From: Setaria digitata
Lineage: Eukaryota > Nematoda > Chromadorea > Rhabditida > Setariidae
Direction of reading: 5' to 3'
Assembly: GCA_003640385.1 (NCBI GenBank)
Contig: RCAB01000657.1
Span: 1 to 28,830, forward strand
Length of the DNA: 28,830 nucleotides
The translations under genes were made by a program, and so were the position numbers. Of the stretch, positions 11,301-22,204 are shown piece after piece. Positions within the stretch are counted from its first letter, which is position 1. Each line of letters begins with the position of its first letter. The notes beneath the pieces are model-generated. The model searched no databases. It was not told the origin of the DNA and saw nothing but the letters and a program-made list of their open reading frames with translations.

Positions 11301-14300
11301 TTTAAAAAATTTTGTTATCTAAATTTTCCTGATCATTCAAGTTTTCAAATTTTACATTCTAATTAGTTATGTGAAATTTTCATTTCTTAAAAAGAAATTT
11401 TTTTTTTTTTTTTTTTCTACATCTGATAGCATTAAATGATGAATTAGTTCTTAGAATCAAAAACAATTGTATACTTTTTAAGTCTCTATAATTTTGTTCT
11501 TTTTTATTTTTTTTTTTTTTGAAGCCAGTTTTAGAATGAAAGCTTTTAGTTGAAAAGGAAAAAAAAAAATTCGGAATAGTGGGTGTATATTTGTTGCGTT
11601 TTGAGTGACATTACTTCTTTCAGTTACTCATTACTGCTATTTTTCCCCAATTATCCAGAAAAAGAAAAAAAAAAAAAAAAAAAAAAAAGAATGAGCATGG
11701 TGAACTGAACTAACTAACATAGCAGCTTATTTATTTTCACTCTTCAAAATTCCTTCTAATGTCCATTTTTTACAAATTTTTTCAATTCAAATCATTTATA
11801 TTCATCGTATATAAATCGGAGTATCATAAATATAAATGAATAACATATCCGTCGAATGTCGACTGATCATTATCGTCGACGAATGGTATCAGCTGCAGGA
11901 ATTTATTAATCATTGCAGTTTTTTTTTTTTTTTTTTTTTTCCCCTTTTTTTCATTCATTTCAATAAATCCTTTTTTTTTTCCTTTCTTTTTTTTTTTTGA
12001 AAATGAGAATAATTTTTTTAGAAATTAGTGTTGGAGGAGGAAAAAGAGCAACAACTAATAGACGAATCAGAATCACCTATTCTACGTCCACTACTGCAGA
12101 AAGATCCAAAAGACGGTACCTGGAAATACGTGACAACGTTGCAAGTACCAAAAAGAGAGGAAGTTAATTTTAAAGAAGGAAGTGGAAAAAGCAATCAGTT
12201 ACCTAAGATGGATGATGCTAGTTTTTTTTTTTNTCCCCCTTTTTTTTCATTCATTTCAATAAATCCTTTTTTTTTTTCCTTTCTTTTTTTTTTTTGAAAA
12301 TGAGAATAATTTTTTTAGAAATTAGTGTTGGAGGAGGAAAAAGAGCAACAACTAATAGACGAATCAGAATCACCTATTCTACGTCCACTACTGCAGAAAG
12401 ATCCAAAAGACGGTACCTGGAAATACGTGACAACGTTGCAAGTACCAAAAAGAGAGGAAGTTAATTTTAAAGAAGGAAGTGGAAAAAGCAATCAGTTACC
12501 TAAGATGGATGATGCTAGTTTTTTTTTTTCATTCACTTCTCGAATATTTTTGTTTTTATTTATTTATTTATTTTCTGCTCAATATAAGGAAATATTATAT
12601 AAAAATTACTTAGTTTAGATATTTTGAGATTGCTTCTTTTTTTTTTTTCTTTTGTTTCTGACAATTTTGAGCTGTATCGATATGTGAAGCTTTTATATGC
12701 TTTTCATATAACTTTTGTTATTAATTGCTTTGTAGTTTATTTTAGCTAGACTCAGACCTATATGATAAAGTAAGCTACTTGGATCTCATATCTCAGTACG
12801 AAGAAAAGGAACGACAAAGGAAAATGAAAGAAGCTGAAAATTTTCGTCTTTTACGTGAACAGTAAGCTTTGAAACTAGAAGAAAATGCACTATGAAGAGA
12901 TAGAAAAAAACAATGAATGTTATCTGTATTAAAGCCACAAAAGTGAATGGGAAAGAAAAAGAAAAATCTGTAAGCTCTCTCTGAGACAACTCTTTCTCTC
13001 CAGTTCACAGGAAATTACTGAATTTGAAATTCATAAATTTGTTATTTTAGAAGTTTTTTTAAAAAATCTCTTTTGTTTTATATTAAAAAATTCATATTAT
13101 TTGCTATAATATGATTTGAATGAATGTGAATACACAAGATCTACTGTTAGATAAGTTCTAAAACTCGGAATTATATAATATTAGCAGCGTTTTATATCAT
13201 TCCAAAATATAATGCTATTCAAATTCAGAGTATCGTATTATTGTAGATATAGTTGAGGAACGTGTACTGACTGGAAAAAAGTGAAATTTTTCAGAGAGAG
13301 AGAGAGGAAGAGAGAGAGAGAAAAAAAATTAGAAAGTTGTCCCAAATGTGGTTTCTTTTTGGTTCATTGGTAGGCTTTCATTTGTCAGTAATTCTAAGTA
13401 CGGTTATTTCTAATGACAGGTATACTTTAGCTTTGATTCATGCTTCATTGCTCCAAAATTGCCCTTTAATCAAGGGTCTTGAAAGCACTAAGAAACCGAT
13501 TATATTCTGCCGGGTTGCCATTTTGTGGTCCAGGGTGCTTTGCTTTAGGCTCTTTCCTTTTCTTTCTATGATTTTTATTTTCTTTTAAGAATAGTTCCAC
13601 TCTTCGACTAGCATAGGTAGTAAGGTAAGCATTAATCTGAGAAAAAAAGAAAAAAGGACAAGTTACCAGATTTCTGCTTTGTATATATTTCGTCCTGTTT
13701 AAAAAGAAAAAAAAAAAAATGCAGTTATTCTTTCCTCCTTTCTCAATTCCTCCTTTTTCTCTCTTTATTAATAAAAAAAAAAAAAGAAAAACGAATTTTA
13801 TTCAAAATTGCATTTCTTTTCCTTCCTTTCTTTCCTGAAACTCTATATTTCTGCATCTATTTGTAAAGAATATTATTTATTATTTGAAAATTATGTGCCA
13901 TTGAGGTTCTGAAAGTGAAATCTATCGAAAGCAATTTTTTATTATAAGAATAAAAATCTAAAAGTTTTGGGCATTATTAATGTTGAGAGATGATTAGTTG
14001 ACTATCGTTAATTAGTTGCTTCATTGTTTGCAAAAAAAAAAAAAAAAAGAAGATTGATTATGATGACATAATGATTCATTTCGATAATAAGCTAAAGGAA
14101 ATGAGAAATTGAATTGAATAATTTAATTTATAGAATTTTTTCATTAAAATGTACTGAAAGAGGCTAATGTGATCGAAATGAGAAGTTAATATAATGCAGT
14201 GTAGACTTGCATAATTTTTTAGCTTTATTATTTTGTAGACTTTATTAACAGAATTTTTCAGATCTTTAAGACCTGATTCATTTTTTTTTTTTTTTTTTTT

Positions 14301-17300
14301 TTTTTTTCATAGAATATGGAATATGAAGGAATGAAGGAAAATGATTTTTTGAGTATTTGAGATTAATTGGGCGTCTAATTTTTCATCGTTAAACGAAAGT
14401 ACCATAATTTTTTCTCTTACATGAATCTAGTTATTCTCTTGCTCTAGCGGATTAGCATCAATCTTCTGAGTATTTTCTCGTCATTCATTGACAGTACAAT
14501 AAGTTTTCAAGTTGAACAATCGCCCAGTCTTTTCTTCATCCTAGTGCTATTTCATTTATCAATATTATTACTATTATAAGCTTCATATATGTTGCTTTAA
14601 TTTTCATTTCGTCAATATAGTAATTTTTTCATTTTCTGTTTTTGAATTTTTTTTTTTAAATCATTTTAGGGCTGATACGATATCACCGCGTATATTTGAC
14701 GGGGATCACAATCCAAAACATTCTCCCGATGCTGCAGGTAAACTTCAATACTTTTATTTTTATTTTTATTTTTGGAGAGGGAAAAACCCACAACTTGTGC
14801 AAAATTAAGTCCGTTCAAAGCTCCAGTTTTCTTATTTATTCATGTTTAACTTTCTTCTTTTGTCACTAATTCAGAGGCAAAATACCTGTGTACAAATAAT
14901 TCATGAGGTAGATGATGCAAAGCTTAAATTAGCTTAATTTAGTATCACTTTCTCTTATCAAGCTGATTTTCTTTCAAAAAAAAAAAAAAAAAAGACTTTT
15001 TGAAATTTGCTGAAATTTTTTTAAAGTCGTTGAATTTAGTATTGCTTAAATGTGATGTTTATTTTAGCTGCTCCGCTGAATATGTCTGTTGATCCAAACC
15101 TTCGATTGATTTGGATGGAGGCTGTGGATTTACGCGAATTGCAAGATCATTCCGAACAGAGCGAATTTCTAATTCTCAGGCGACTTCTCGGCATTGATGC
15201 TAGTTTTTTAATATAGTGTCTACTATAATTTTCTTTTTTTTTTTTTTCCGTCTACGTTTCCAAAAAATATGTTATCATTTGTCAGTAGTATTGAGAAATA
15301 GAAATTATATGATGTCACATTTCGTGAATATATGAAAATTTAGTTTTATAATTATTCTCATATATTTGTTGAACCATTTTTTTTTTTTTGCGAAATGTGG
15401 TATGACTAAAATAAAACAATGGAATAGAATTATTTCTTAATTAATTAAGATATTTAAACATAGTAATAATGATCAGTGCTGATGGATTCTTTTATTTGCC
15501 GTAATATTTATATATTATTTGTGAAAGGTATCATTTGAATAGTTTCACAAATAACACTGTAATTAATCATTTACAATACGTGAATGTAAGTCTAGTGATA
15601 TGAATTTGAAGTACAGAGAACTTTAAAGTACATTTTATTTTTGCATAAAATATTAATAATTAATGAGAATGTATTTTCAGCGAATATCATATGATACACT
15701 TTCACGATATCACGTCAAAGGACATTTGGATAATTTTATGAAACCCGGTTTATGCTATCCGAGATATCGAGGTCTTTTTTCTTACAAAAAGGCAAGAAAA
15801 AAAATAATAAAATTGATATTGCTTTAGCTGAATTTTTGATAGTAGTAGATNCTTACAAAAAGGCAAAAAAAAAAATAATAAAATTGATATTGCTTTAGCT
15901 GAATTTTTGATAGTAGTAGATCCTTTGATAATAGTAAATAAAAATTTTTTTTTTCTTCCATTTTAGGACCTAGTAGTCGTGTACGATTACCAGCAGGATT
16001 ANGCTTTGATAATAGTAAATAAAAATTCTTTTTTTTTTCCATTTTAGGACCTAGTAGTCGTGTACGATTACCAGCAGGATTAAAAGTTATTCGTAAAGTT
16101 GCTAGTGATCGATTGGAAAAAGAAAATTATCCTGAATCGGATGATGGGGGGTAAGTAATGATAATAACAATAATATGAACTATTTAGAATTATAATCTTT
16201 TTATATGGATGTGTGTGTGTGTGTTTTTTTTTTGGTTCGATAAACTTTCATTTTATTCACAAATATTATGAGAAGGATAAAAAGTCCGAAAAAGCATATT
16301 TATTTGATAAATAGGTCAAAAGATTTAAAAAAAAAGTCAGCATTCTTTATCTAAAATTATACAAATAATGCTTCAAAATATTATTCCTATTATATGTGAT
16401 ATTATTTTTAATCTTTCACATTATATCTTATGTTGCTGTTGTTGCAGAAAACCGCCTTTTTCTGGAATTTTTGGCTATCATTTAGTTACTGCATCAGATC
16501 GACGGATTATACTGACCACAAATGAGCGTGATGCTTTAGCAGTATTTGAAGCTACCGATGGTATGTTATGCATAGCTTTGCCTAAGGGTGAACAGTTGGA
16601 TTCAAGGTTTCTTTTTTTTTTTTCTCTCTCTCTCTCCTTGTTTTTTCATAATGCTATTTCTTATTCTATTTCTTTTTATTCTATTCCTTACTTCATTATT
16701 TTTCAACTTTTTGCCTTACTTTTTTAGAAAATATTTTTAGTTTCTTTTTTTTTTTTTTCTATTTGTATGTTTGCATCTTTCCAGTATACTTCCATATTTG
16801 GAAGATTTCGATATGGTTTATCTTTGGTTTCCACATGTTCAGGAAAAGCATGCAAAGGATTATGCATCATTGTTGAATGCTAGTCGCTGTTTCATAGTTG
16901 AGTAAGTTTTCCACTGTTCTACCTATTCTACCCCTTCGTTTTCTTATTTTTTTTAATCCCTTTCATATGTAACATTGTTTTGATTTACTGAAATGTTGAT
17001 GAATATGCTCCTCTCTATGAAGTTAAATCCTATGAACTGCTTTTTTTTTTTTAGCAATCATGAACGTCCAATAGAATTGTTACGTTCTGATCGTAGACGT
17101 GAAATTAACAAAGCAATTAGAGAAGAATCAATTCGTTTGCGTGGTAGAGGATTTCGTTCATTAATTGATGTACGAAGTGAGCTAAAGTCGGAGTTAGTCA
17201 AGGATCAGATGAAGATGAATGGAGTTGCGCAGGTGAATTATATTCATTTTATGATTTTTTTCGATCCAGTTTTGTGAAAGCAGAAGGGAGCAGTGCTAAA

Positions 17301-18875
17301 GGGAAAGGAGAAAGGATTTTGTGTGTGATTTTCTCGCCTGTCTCAATTTTCATTAATTTATGTCCCGTTTTCTAAATAGCTATATATTAATAGATTGAAT
17401 AGATAGAAAAATATATCCATTCCTCGATTTTTTTTTTTTTTTTTTATAGTGGAAGCGATTTGATTTGTTGAATCGATATATGCGTGGATTTCGACCCGGA
17501 GAGATGACCGTTATTACAGGTGGTACTGGTTTCGGGAAAACAACATTTCTTTGCGAATATGCTCTTGATCTTCTTGTTCAAGGAGTTAGTTTATTTTATT
17601 TATTATTTATTTCTTCTTCTTGAAACATAATTTTGTCTCTGAGGAACAGACTAAAAGAATTGAATAGGGATTATTTTGTATCTATTAATTCTTAATATTC
17701 TTTGTTACAGGTTCGTACTCTGTTCTGTAGTTTCGAAATGCCGGATGAAAAAATTCTGAAATGGATGCTTGTCCAATTTGCGGCGTAAGTTTTTTCAGTT
17801 TTGTCCAATGTTTTTCAAGCTGTTCACTGGAGTGGTGTTATGCAGGTGAATGTGTTGGTTTAAACGCATGAATGCATTTTCAGACAAGTTACAATACTTT
17901 CAACTAATTATTTCACCTTTATGATATCATTTTATCACTTAAATCTAGATACAATAACACTGTATGAGGGGACCAACGAGTAAGGCATATATATGTGAAG
18001 TGAACTTTCATTCACGTGATCCTGTTGTAAATGAATACTTCTGGCAGTTATCCATATCGTATAATTTCTCAGGCATTAGCTACTACTTACTGATATGACG
18101 GATTACTTCGTGAATGCTGAAGTTGAAAATGAATAGTTTAAATAACGTATAGTTTTGTTAGACCAGCGCATCTACGAAATATGGCGAAATCACGAACTCT
18201 TCAGAATGGAGTAAAGTAAGCGAGCTGTAATAAGCTATATATATGATTTACCGTGTCACTTCTATGTGTACTACTTTACTACTTCCATCTGTTGTATTTT
18301 TGCTTGCTCTCCATCATAAGAGTTTTATCATCATTTGATGCAATTTGTTCACATCGTAAGAATCTGTTCGGCTTCTCTCTTGAATAAACGAGAAAATAGG
18401 AATGGTTAGATTGAAATTTAATAAGTTTATAACTTTTCCTATTAGTTGGTAGTACACTGGACGTCAAATGCATATTTGTGGTGTCATGTGCACGTTATTA
18501 GTGGTTATGCTGTGCTAGACATGCATTTATGCATTTTATGTTCCACTGTGCGTAACTTCGATCACCTTAGCTTACCTGTAGGTATTCTTGTTGTGGTAGT
18601 TATTTTTCTTTTACAGGTTGCCTTTATATAGAGTAGAACATCATCCAGCTGTTGAATTGTGGATTGATCGTTTTGAGCGAACCAAAGGAGAATTGATCAT
18701 TATGAAAGCAGATGAATTTCGAAATCGTTCCATCAATCAAATAGCTAGTGTATGGATTTTAAGAGCATGAAATTTTTTATTTAGAAGTAAATTGAAATTA
18801 TGATTGTTCTTTATTGTTAGAAGATTTTTTATTTTATTTTCTTTATTGGTGTTAAATATATATATTTAAATTTCA

Positions 18876-18923
<48 letters not shown>

Positions 18924-20182
18924 CCGTGAATCTGTGGTAATATATATATATATAATCCGTGAATCTGTGATAAACTAAATGACTCCTTAGTGCATTGCTT
19001 TTGTTTTTGTTTATTTAGATCAAAAATCTCATATTATAGGCAATTAGAAATCAGGTTGTAGCAGGTGAAATCGAGCATGTTGTAATTGATAATTTGCAAT
19101 TTCTAGTAGGGCTTGCTATTTTGAACGATGAAACTGCAAATTCATTCGAGCGCTTTCATCAGCAAGTATGTCATTTGGTGTTCCAATTTTTCAGTATTCT
19201 ATATCTTTATTCTTTAACGTGCCAATATTAATGTTTATTTGCGAAATATTTTTGAAAATTTTTGTTGAAATAAATGAAGCTTTATTAAAGGATCGTTTTA
19301 TCGGTTTGATGCGAAGTATTGCCACTGACTGTATGACACATATCACACTTGTAGTCCATCCACGGAAAACCAATGTAAGTTGTGATTAGTTTTTCAAGAA
19401 TATTTATTTTGAAAATAGATTTATGAGATTCTAATTCCACTGCTCCTGTAATGGTTTTTAGGGAGGTGAGGATCTCGAAATACATCACTTTGGAGGTTCG
19501 GGACGAGTTACGCAAGAAGCGGATAATGTTTTTGCAATACAACGGCGACGAGATGAAGCTGATCGACGTAGATTCCGTAAATTCCTTTACGTGAGTTCTT
19601 CTTTACTTGGATAATAAAGCAATAAAAAATAATTCTCCAGTGTTGTTCGTTGGTCGAAGAGTTTCACTACTATGCTTTTAAGTCTTTGTAGGAGATATTT
19701 TTGCTAGACAATAAAAGTGATTTTTTTTTTCTTTTTCTTCCCTACCAAATATTTTAGCATCTTCAAATATTTTTAAAAGAACTGTTGACAGTAATGTTTA
19801 TATCAAAACTAATATTTTCAGAAATAATGCTTACATAATAATATTGCTGCTTAAAAAAAAAAAAAAAAAAAAGGCAGTAATCATTATTTGGAAGCTTAAG
19901 ATTAGCTGGTATTGTAAGCCTTTCTAGTATCTGAATGAGTACATCTTATATTCTAATGGCAACAGCTGTAAATGATGAAAAGTTCTCTAAAATTAAAATT
20001 ATTCTTGTTCTCTAAGATTATTTAGCCTTTTTCACAACAGAGTTTATTTACAGATTCTGAAGAATCGATATGGTCAGAGAAAGGTTGAGGATGATACGAT
20101 TGAGATGATCTTTCAACCGGCTACATATACCCATACATTGGTTGATTTATCAGTTGGACCGATGAGCTCATCCTCTAAGTGA
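8381..20182 (+). CDS. TWNK: TWINKLE mitochondrial DNA helicase (T7 gp4-like)
   Basis: Hexameric 5'-3' helicase of the mtDNA replisome. Exons: 8381-8476, 8667-8756, 9124-9228, 9471-9599, 12319-12513 (false copy 12022-12216), 12746-12861, 14670-14737, 15068-15198, 15681-15771, 16048-16150, 16448-16606, 16785-16901, 17055-17232, 17450-17584, 17711-17784, 18617-18749, 19040-19165, 19291-19374, 19462-19590, 20054-20182. This gives 795 aa (human 684). Residues 1-32 are Arg/Lys-rich without Asp or Glu, a good mitochondrial presequence. A zinc ribbon has Cys107, 110, 127 and 130. A degenerate TOPRIM primase region follows at about 330-470, then a RecA-type helicase core: P-loop GGTGFGKTT at 550-558 (Lys556), Walker B VVIDN (Asp657), LVVHPRK with His705, and KNRY with Arg758 as likely arginine finger. 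Introns 5 and 8 need a GC donor. The acceptor before exon 18 (TTATTAAAG) is weak but fits the family alignment. All other junctions are GT-AG and in phase. Confidence 0.95.
9600..12318 (+). other. TWINKLE intron 4 (inflated by an assembly duplication)
   Basis: This 2.7 kb between exons 4 and 5 has many A and T homopolymers (for example about 11664-11688 and 11919-11940) and no coding frame I can support. Its last about 380 bases contain the false first copy of exon 5. Without that copy the intron is 2,422 bases. Confidence 0.6.
11937..12529. repeat. Direct duplication around a single N (assembly join)
   Basis: Bases 11937-12232 and 12234-12529 are near-identical at an offset of 297 and differ only in C and T run lengths. 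The single N at 12233 sits exactly between them. Each copy holds the same 195-base TWINKLE exon (65 codons) with its acceptor and donor. This is the signature of two contig ends that overlap but were joined with an N instead of merged. Confidence 0.9.
12862..14669 (+). other. TWINKLE intron 6
   Basis: A 1.8 kb intron with a (GA)n stretch at about 13294-13320, several A-tracts and a 27-base T run near 14281. No gene is supported inside it. Open frames on both strands here are short, low in complexity and without flanking exons. Confidence 0.6.
15781..15921. repeat. 70-base direct duplication around N 15851 (assembly join)
   Basis: Bases 15781-15850 and 15852-15921 are the same sequence with one G/A difference, separated by a single N. 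They lie in TWINKLE intron 9. Confidence 0.9.
15923..16082. repeat. 79-base direct duplication around N 16002 (assembly join)
   Basis: Bases 15923-16001 and 16004-16082 match apart from the T-run length and one C. They flank a single N at 16002. The left copy carries the acceptor and first 35 bases of TWINKLE exon 10; the right copy leads into the complete exon at 16048. Confidence 0.9.
15967..16001 (+). pseudogene. False partial copy of TWINKLE exon 10
   Basis: The first 35 bases of exon 10 appear here after a TTTTAG acceptor and then stop at the N. The complete exon starts at 16048. This is an assembly artefact, not a biological pseudogene, and should be left out of the gene model. Confidence 0.85.
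17785..18616 (+). other. TWINKLE intron 15
   Basis: An 832-base intron between the exon coding for the strand after the P-loop and the next helicase exon. No gene, repeat or structured RNA is evident in it. Confidence 0.6.
18879..18972. repeat. (AT)n microsatellite with a 33-base tandem copy
   Basis: An uninterrupted AT run of about 40 bases (about 18880-18920) is followed by AATCCGTGAATCTGTGGTA, a shorter AT run and AATCCGTGAATCTGTGATA again. The two unique parts start at 18921 and 18954, a 33-base period. This lies in TWINKLE intron 16. Confidence 0.85.
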
Positions 20183-20962
20183 CTTTTCATTCAGATTTTC
20201 GATTCTCACTGCCATTCCGTATAAAATTCCGCCATCATTCGTATGATTAAAATTTCATTTTCGATGCATCTTATAGTAAGTAAGCAGAAGGTGGTCGGTC
20301 AGCTTTGCTATTGTTATTTATACCAAAAAGAAAACAGCTCATATTTGTTTCTCTCTCTCTCTCTTTCGTTGAGAATGTAAAAATATTCATATATTTTTTT
20401 TTACTTATGTTTGTGGCTATCCTGCTTAATTTGCAAATGTTTACACTTATAATGATTTGTCATTTATGCTTATATACATCATGTCGATTTCTGCAGAATT
20501 TTAATTCAAAATTAGAAGCGTTGAACTGTTTGGACAGGATAATGTGACAATTTCAATTTAACTTTAGATAATTCTTCTTCAGATAGACATTCAAACATTT
20601 TACTCAAGTTCATAGAACATGTGATTTTTTTAGGCACAATTTAGTAAAAAAAAAAAAGTCAAGTATTAGATGTGCTAGATATGATAAAGCAAGTAATGAA
20701 AGTATTGCTTAGTTTAGACCATCTATATCTAATAAATATTGCCATATTAGAGAAGTATAGAATGGAAGGAGCAAGTTAGTCAAGTATAAAAAGTTATACT
20801 AAAAACTATCTTGAATGAAAATACATTTGCAAGTTAAAAAAACTATTTCTTTTTATATACAGTTCAACTTCATATATATGCGTTCTTTTTTTTTTTTTTT
20901 TTTTATTAAATTTGAGCTACCTAATAAGAAGTAAAAGCTTACAGTTGGTTAATCATAGTATG

Positions 20963-21002
20963 AACATTTTACAGTTTGTGTTCGAACAAACTGTAAAATG
21001 TT
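20963..21002. repeat. 17-bp perfect inverted repeat with 6-base loop
   Basis: Bases 20963-20979 are the exact reverse complement of 20986-21002; the loop is GTTCGA. It is the strongest hairpin I found in the window. It lies about 780 bases after the TWINKLE stop codon. Function unknown. Confidence 0.9.
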
Positions 21003-21126
21003 GGAATGGAGCATTTCGGAATTTTAAAATAAGAGTACTGTGATGGAAATAGCGATATACCTAGGATGTCTTACATAGTACCATCTTTTTTTTTTTTTTT
21101 TCTCAAATTTATGAATTCTCTTCTCA

Positions 21127-21162
21127 TAATAGAGCATACATATATTTATATATGCTCTATTA
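21127..21162. repeat. 12-bp perfect inverted repeat
   Basis: Bases 21127-21138 pair exactly with 21151-21162 (TAATAGAGCATA and its complement). The 12-base AT-only loop could pair further in part. Confidence 0.8.
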
Positions 21163-21857
21163 CATTATCTGATACCGATTTAATAAACTCCGGCAACATT
21201 TACGTGGTATACAGGATTTCTACCAGTAACATTTGATAAATGATCCAGTAGAAGACTATTATTTGGAAATATTTGTCATTTTGTTCGTTTTATAATGAAT
21301 GAAACATAAAATGTTTGCTTAATAGTATATATGCATTAGAAAGTATTCATCTATTTCGCTCAAATCTACATGTTAAGCAGCAATGACTACATGGAAGAGG
21401 GATTTTTGATAAATTAGATTAGTCAAATTTATCACATTTAGCTACTATGGAAGCTAATTTCCACAGTACCGATAAATTTTATGTTTTGCTATTGTACCTC
21501 TTTCGCTGAATTCAAATATTTCTAAATGTTGTGATCATTTGGACAACAGTACTTAAACTGAGGAAGGAATCGAATTCAATTTTAATAATTAATGGTAAAA
21601 TAAAGAAGAGTACGATTTGTTGGAGATTTCCTTACGGAAAATCTTTTATTGATTTGGTAGTGAGATAAATCCAACATATTCCGACAAAATTTACCGGAAG
21701 TTACATTTGGAATGCTTCTTCCGGAATGAATCACTGAGATGGAGATGTGAGATAGTACAGAAATGGCGAGAGGTTATGAGGTCAACGTGTTGTTAGAGAC
21801 TGTGACGGTTGAAGAGGAGCAGAGTTAAAAAGAGCGAAGGTGGGAATTAGGAGAGAC

Positions 21858-21900
21858 TGACGTAACCATTAGCGTTGACGTTTAACGGTAGACACGTGAC
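21858..21900. promoter_or_regulatory. Cluster of ACGT-core motifs, candidate TSEN34 promoter
   Basis: Within 43 bases lie TGACGTAA (21858-21865, CRE-like), TTGACGTTT (from 21875) and CACGTGAC (21893-21900, E-box-like). These are bZIP/bHLH-type binding cores in a GC-richer block about 300 bases upstream of the TSEN34 ATG. Assignment to this gene is inferred from position only. Confidence 0.35.
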
Positions 21901-22204
21901 CCAAAAAAGTGGATCCCTCTTTTGCTATAGGTGTTGTCGGTTTCGATACCGCCGTATGTACGCTGCTTTATTACGTTTACTTTACCTAATATATCACTTA
22001 ATGTTCGTTGGCATATGTGTACAGTAGTTGGGAATAGTTCGAAAAATAGAGTATAAACAACTAATACAGGAGTTGATTCTCTTTCAGGTTAGCACATATC
22101 TTTTTCCGGTACTAAGATCATGCAGTTGTTTCCGCCGATTATTTCTTAAGATAGCAGAAATCGATTGAAGACTCTTTTGGAAGCTGTGCACGTTAGAAGT
22201 GAAA

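Larger units (their letters stand above)
20183..22089. other. Intergenic region between TWINKLE and TSEN34
   Basis: About 1.9 kb without a supported gene. The first part is the TWINKLE 3' flank, with an AATAAA at 20731-20736 as a possible poly(A) signal. The middle holds two strong hairpins (20963-21002 and 21127-21162). The last about 400 bases are GC-richer and look like the TSEN34 promoter, ending in a pyrimidine run and TTTCAG at 22089 (possible trans-splice or 5'UTR acceptor). Confidence 0.5.

Noticed and set aside
12028..12297. True in-frame exon duplication giving TWINKLE 65 extra residues
   Set aside because: The copies flank a single N and differ only in homopolymer length, the same pattern as three other N joins in the window, so an assembly artefact is far more likely.
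12786..13008. Minus-strand open frames opposite TWINKLE exon 6
   Set aside because: They are shadows of the charged coding exon on the + strand and its A-rich flank.
13337..13588. 83-codon + strand open frame in TWINKLE intron 6
   Set aside because: No splice-consistent continuation in either direction and no recognisable domain.
18446..18631. 61-codon + strand open frame in TWINKLE intron 15
   Set aside because: It runs into exon 16 in a different frame from the helicase and has no supporting start or family match.
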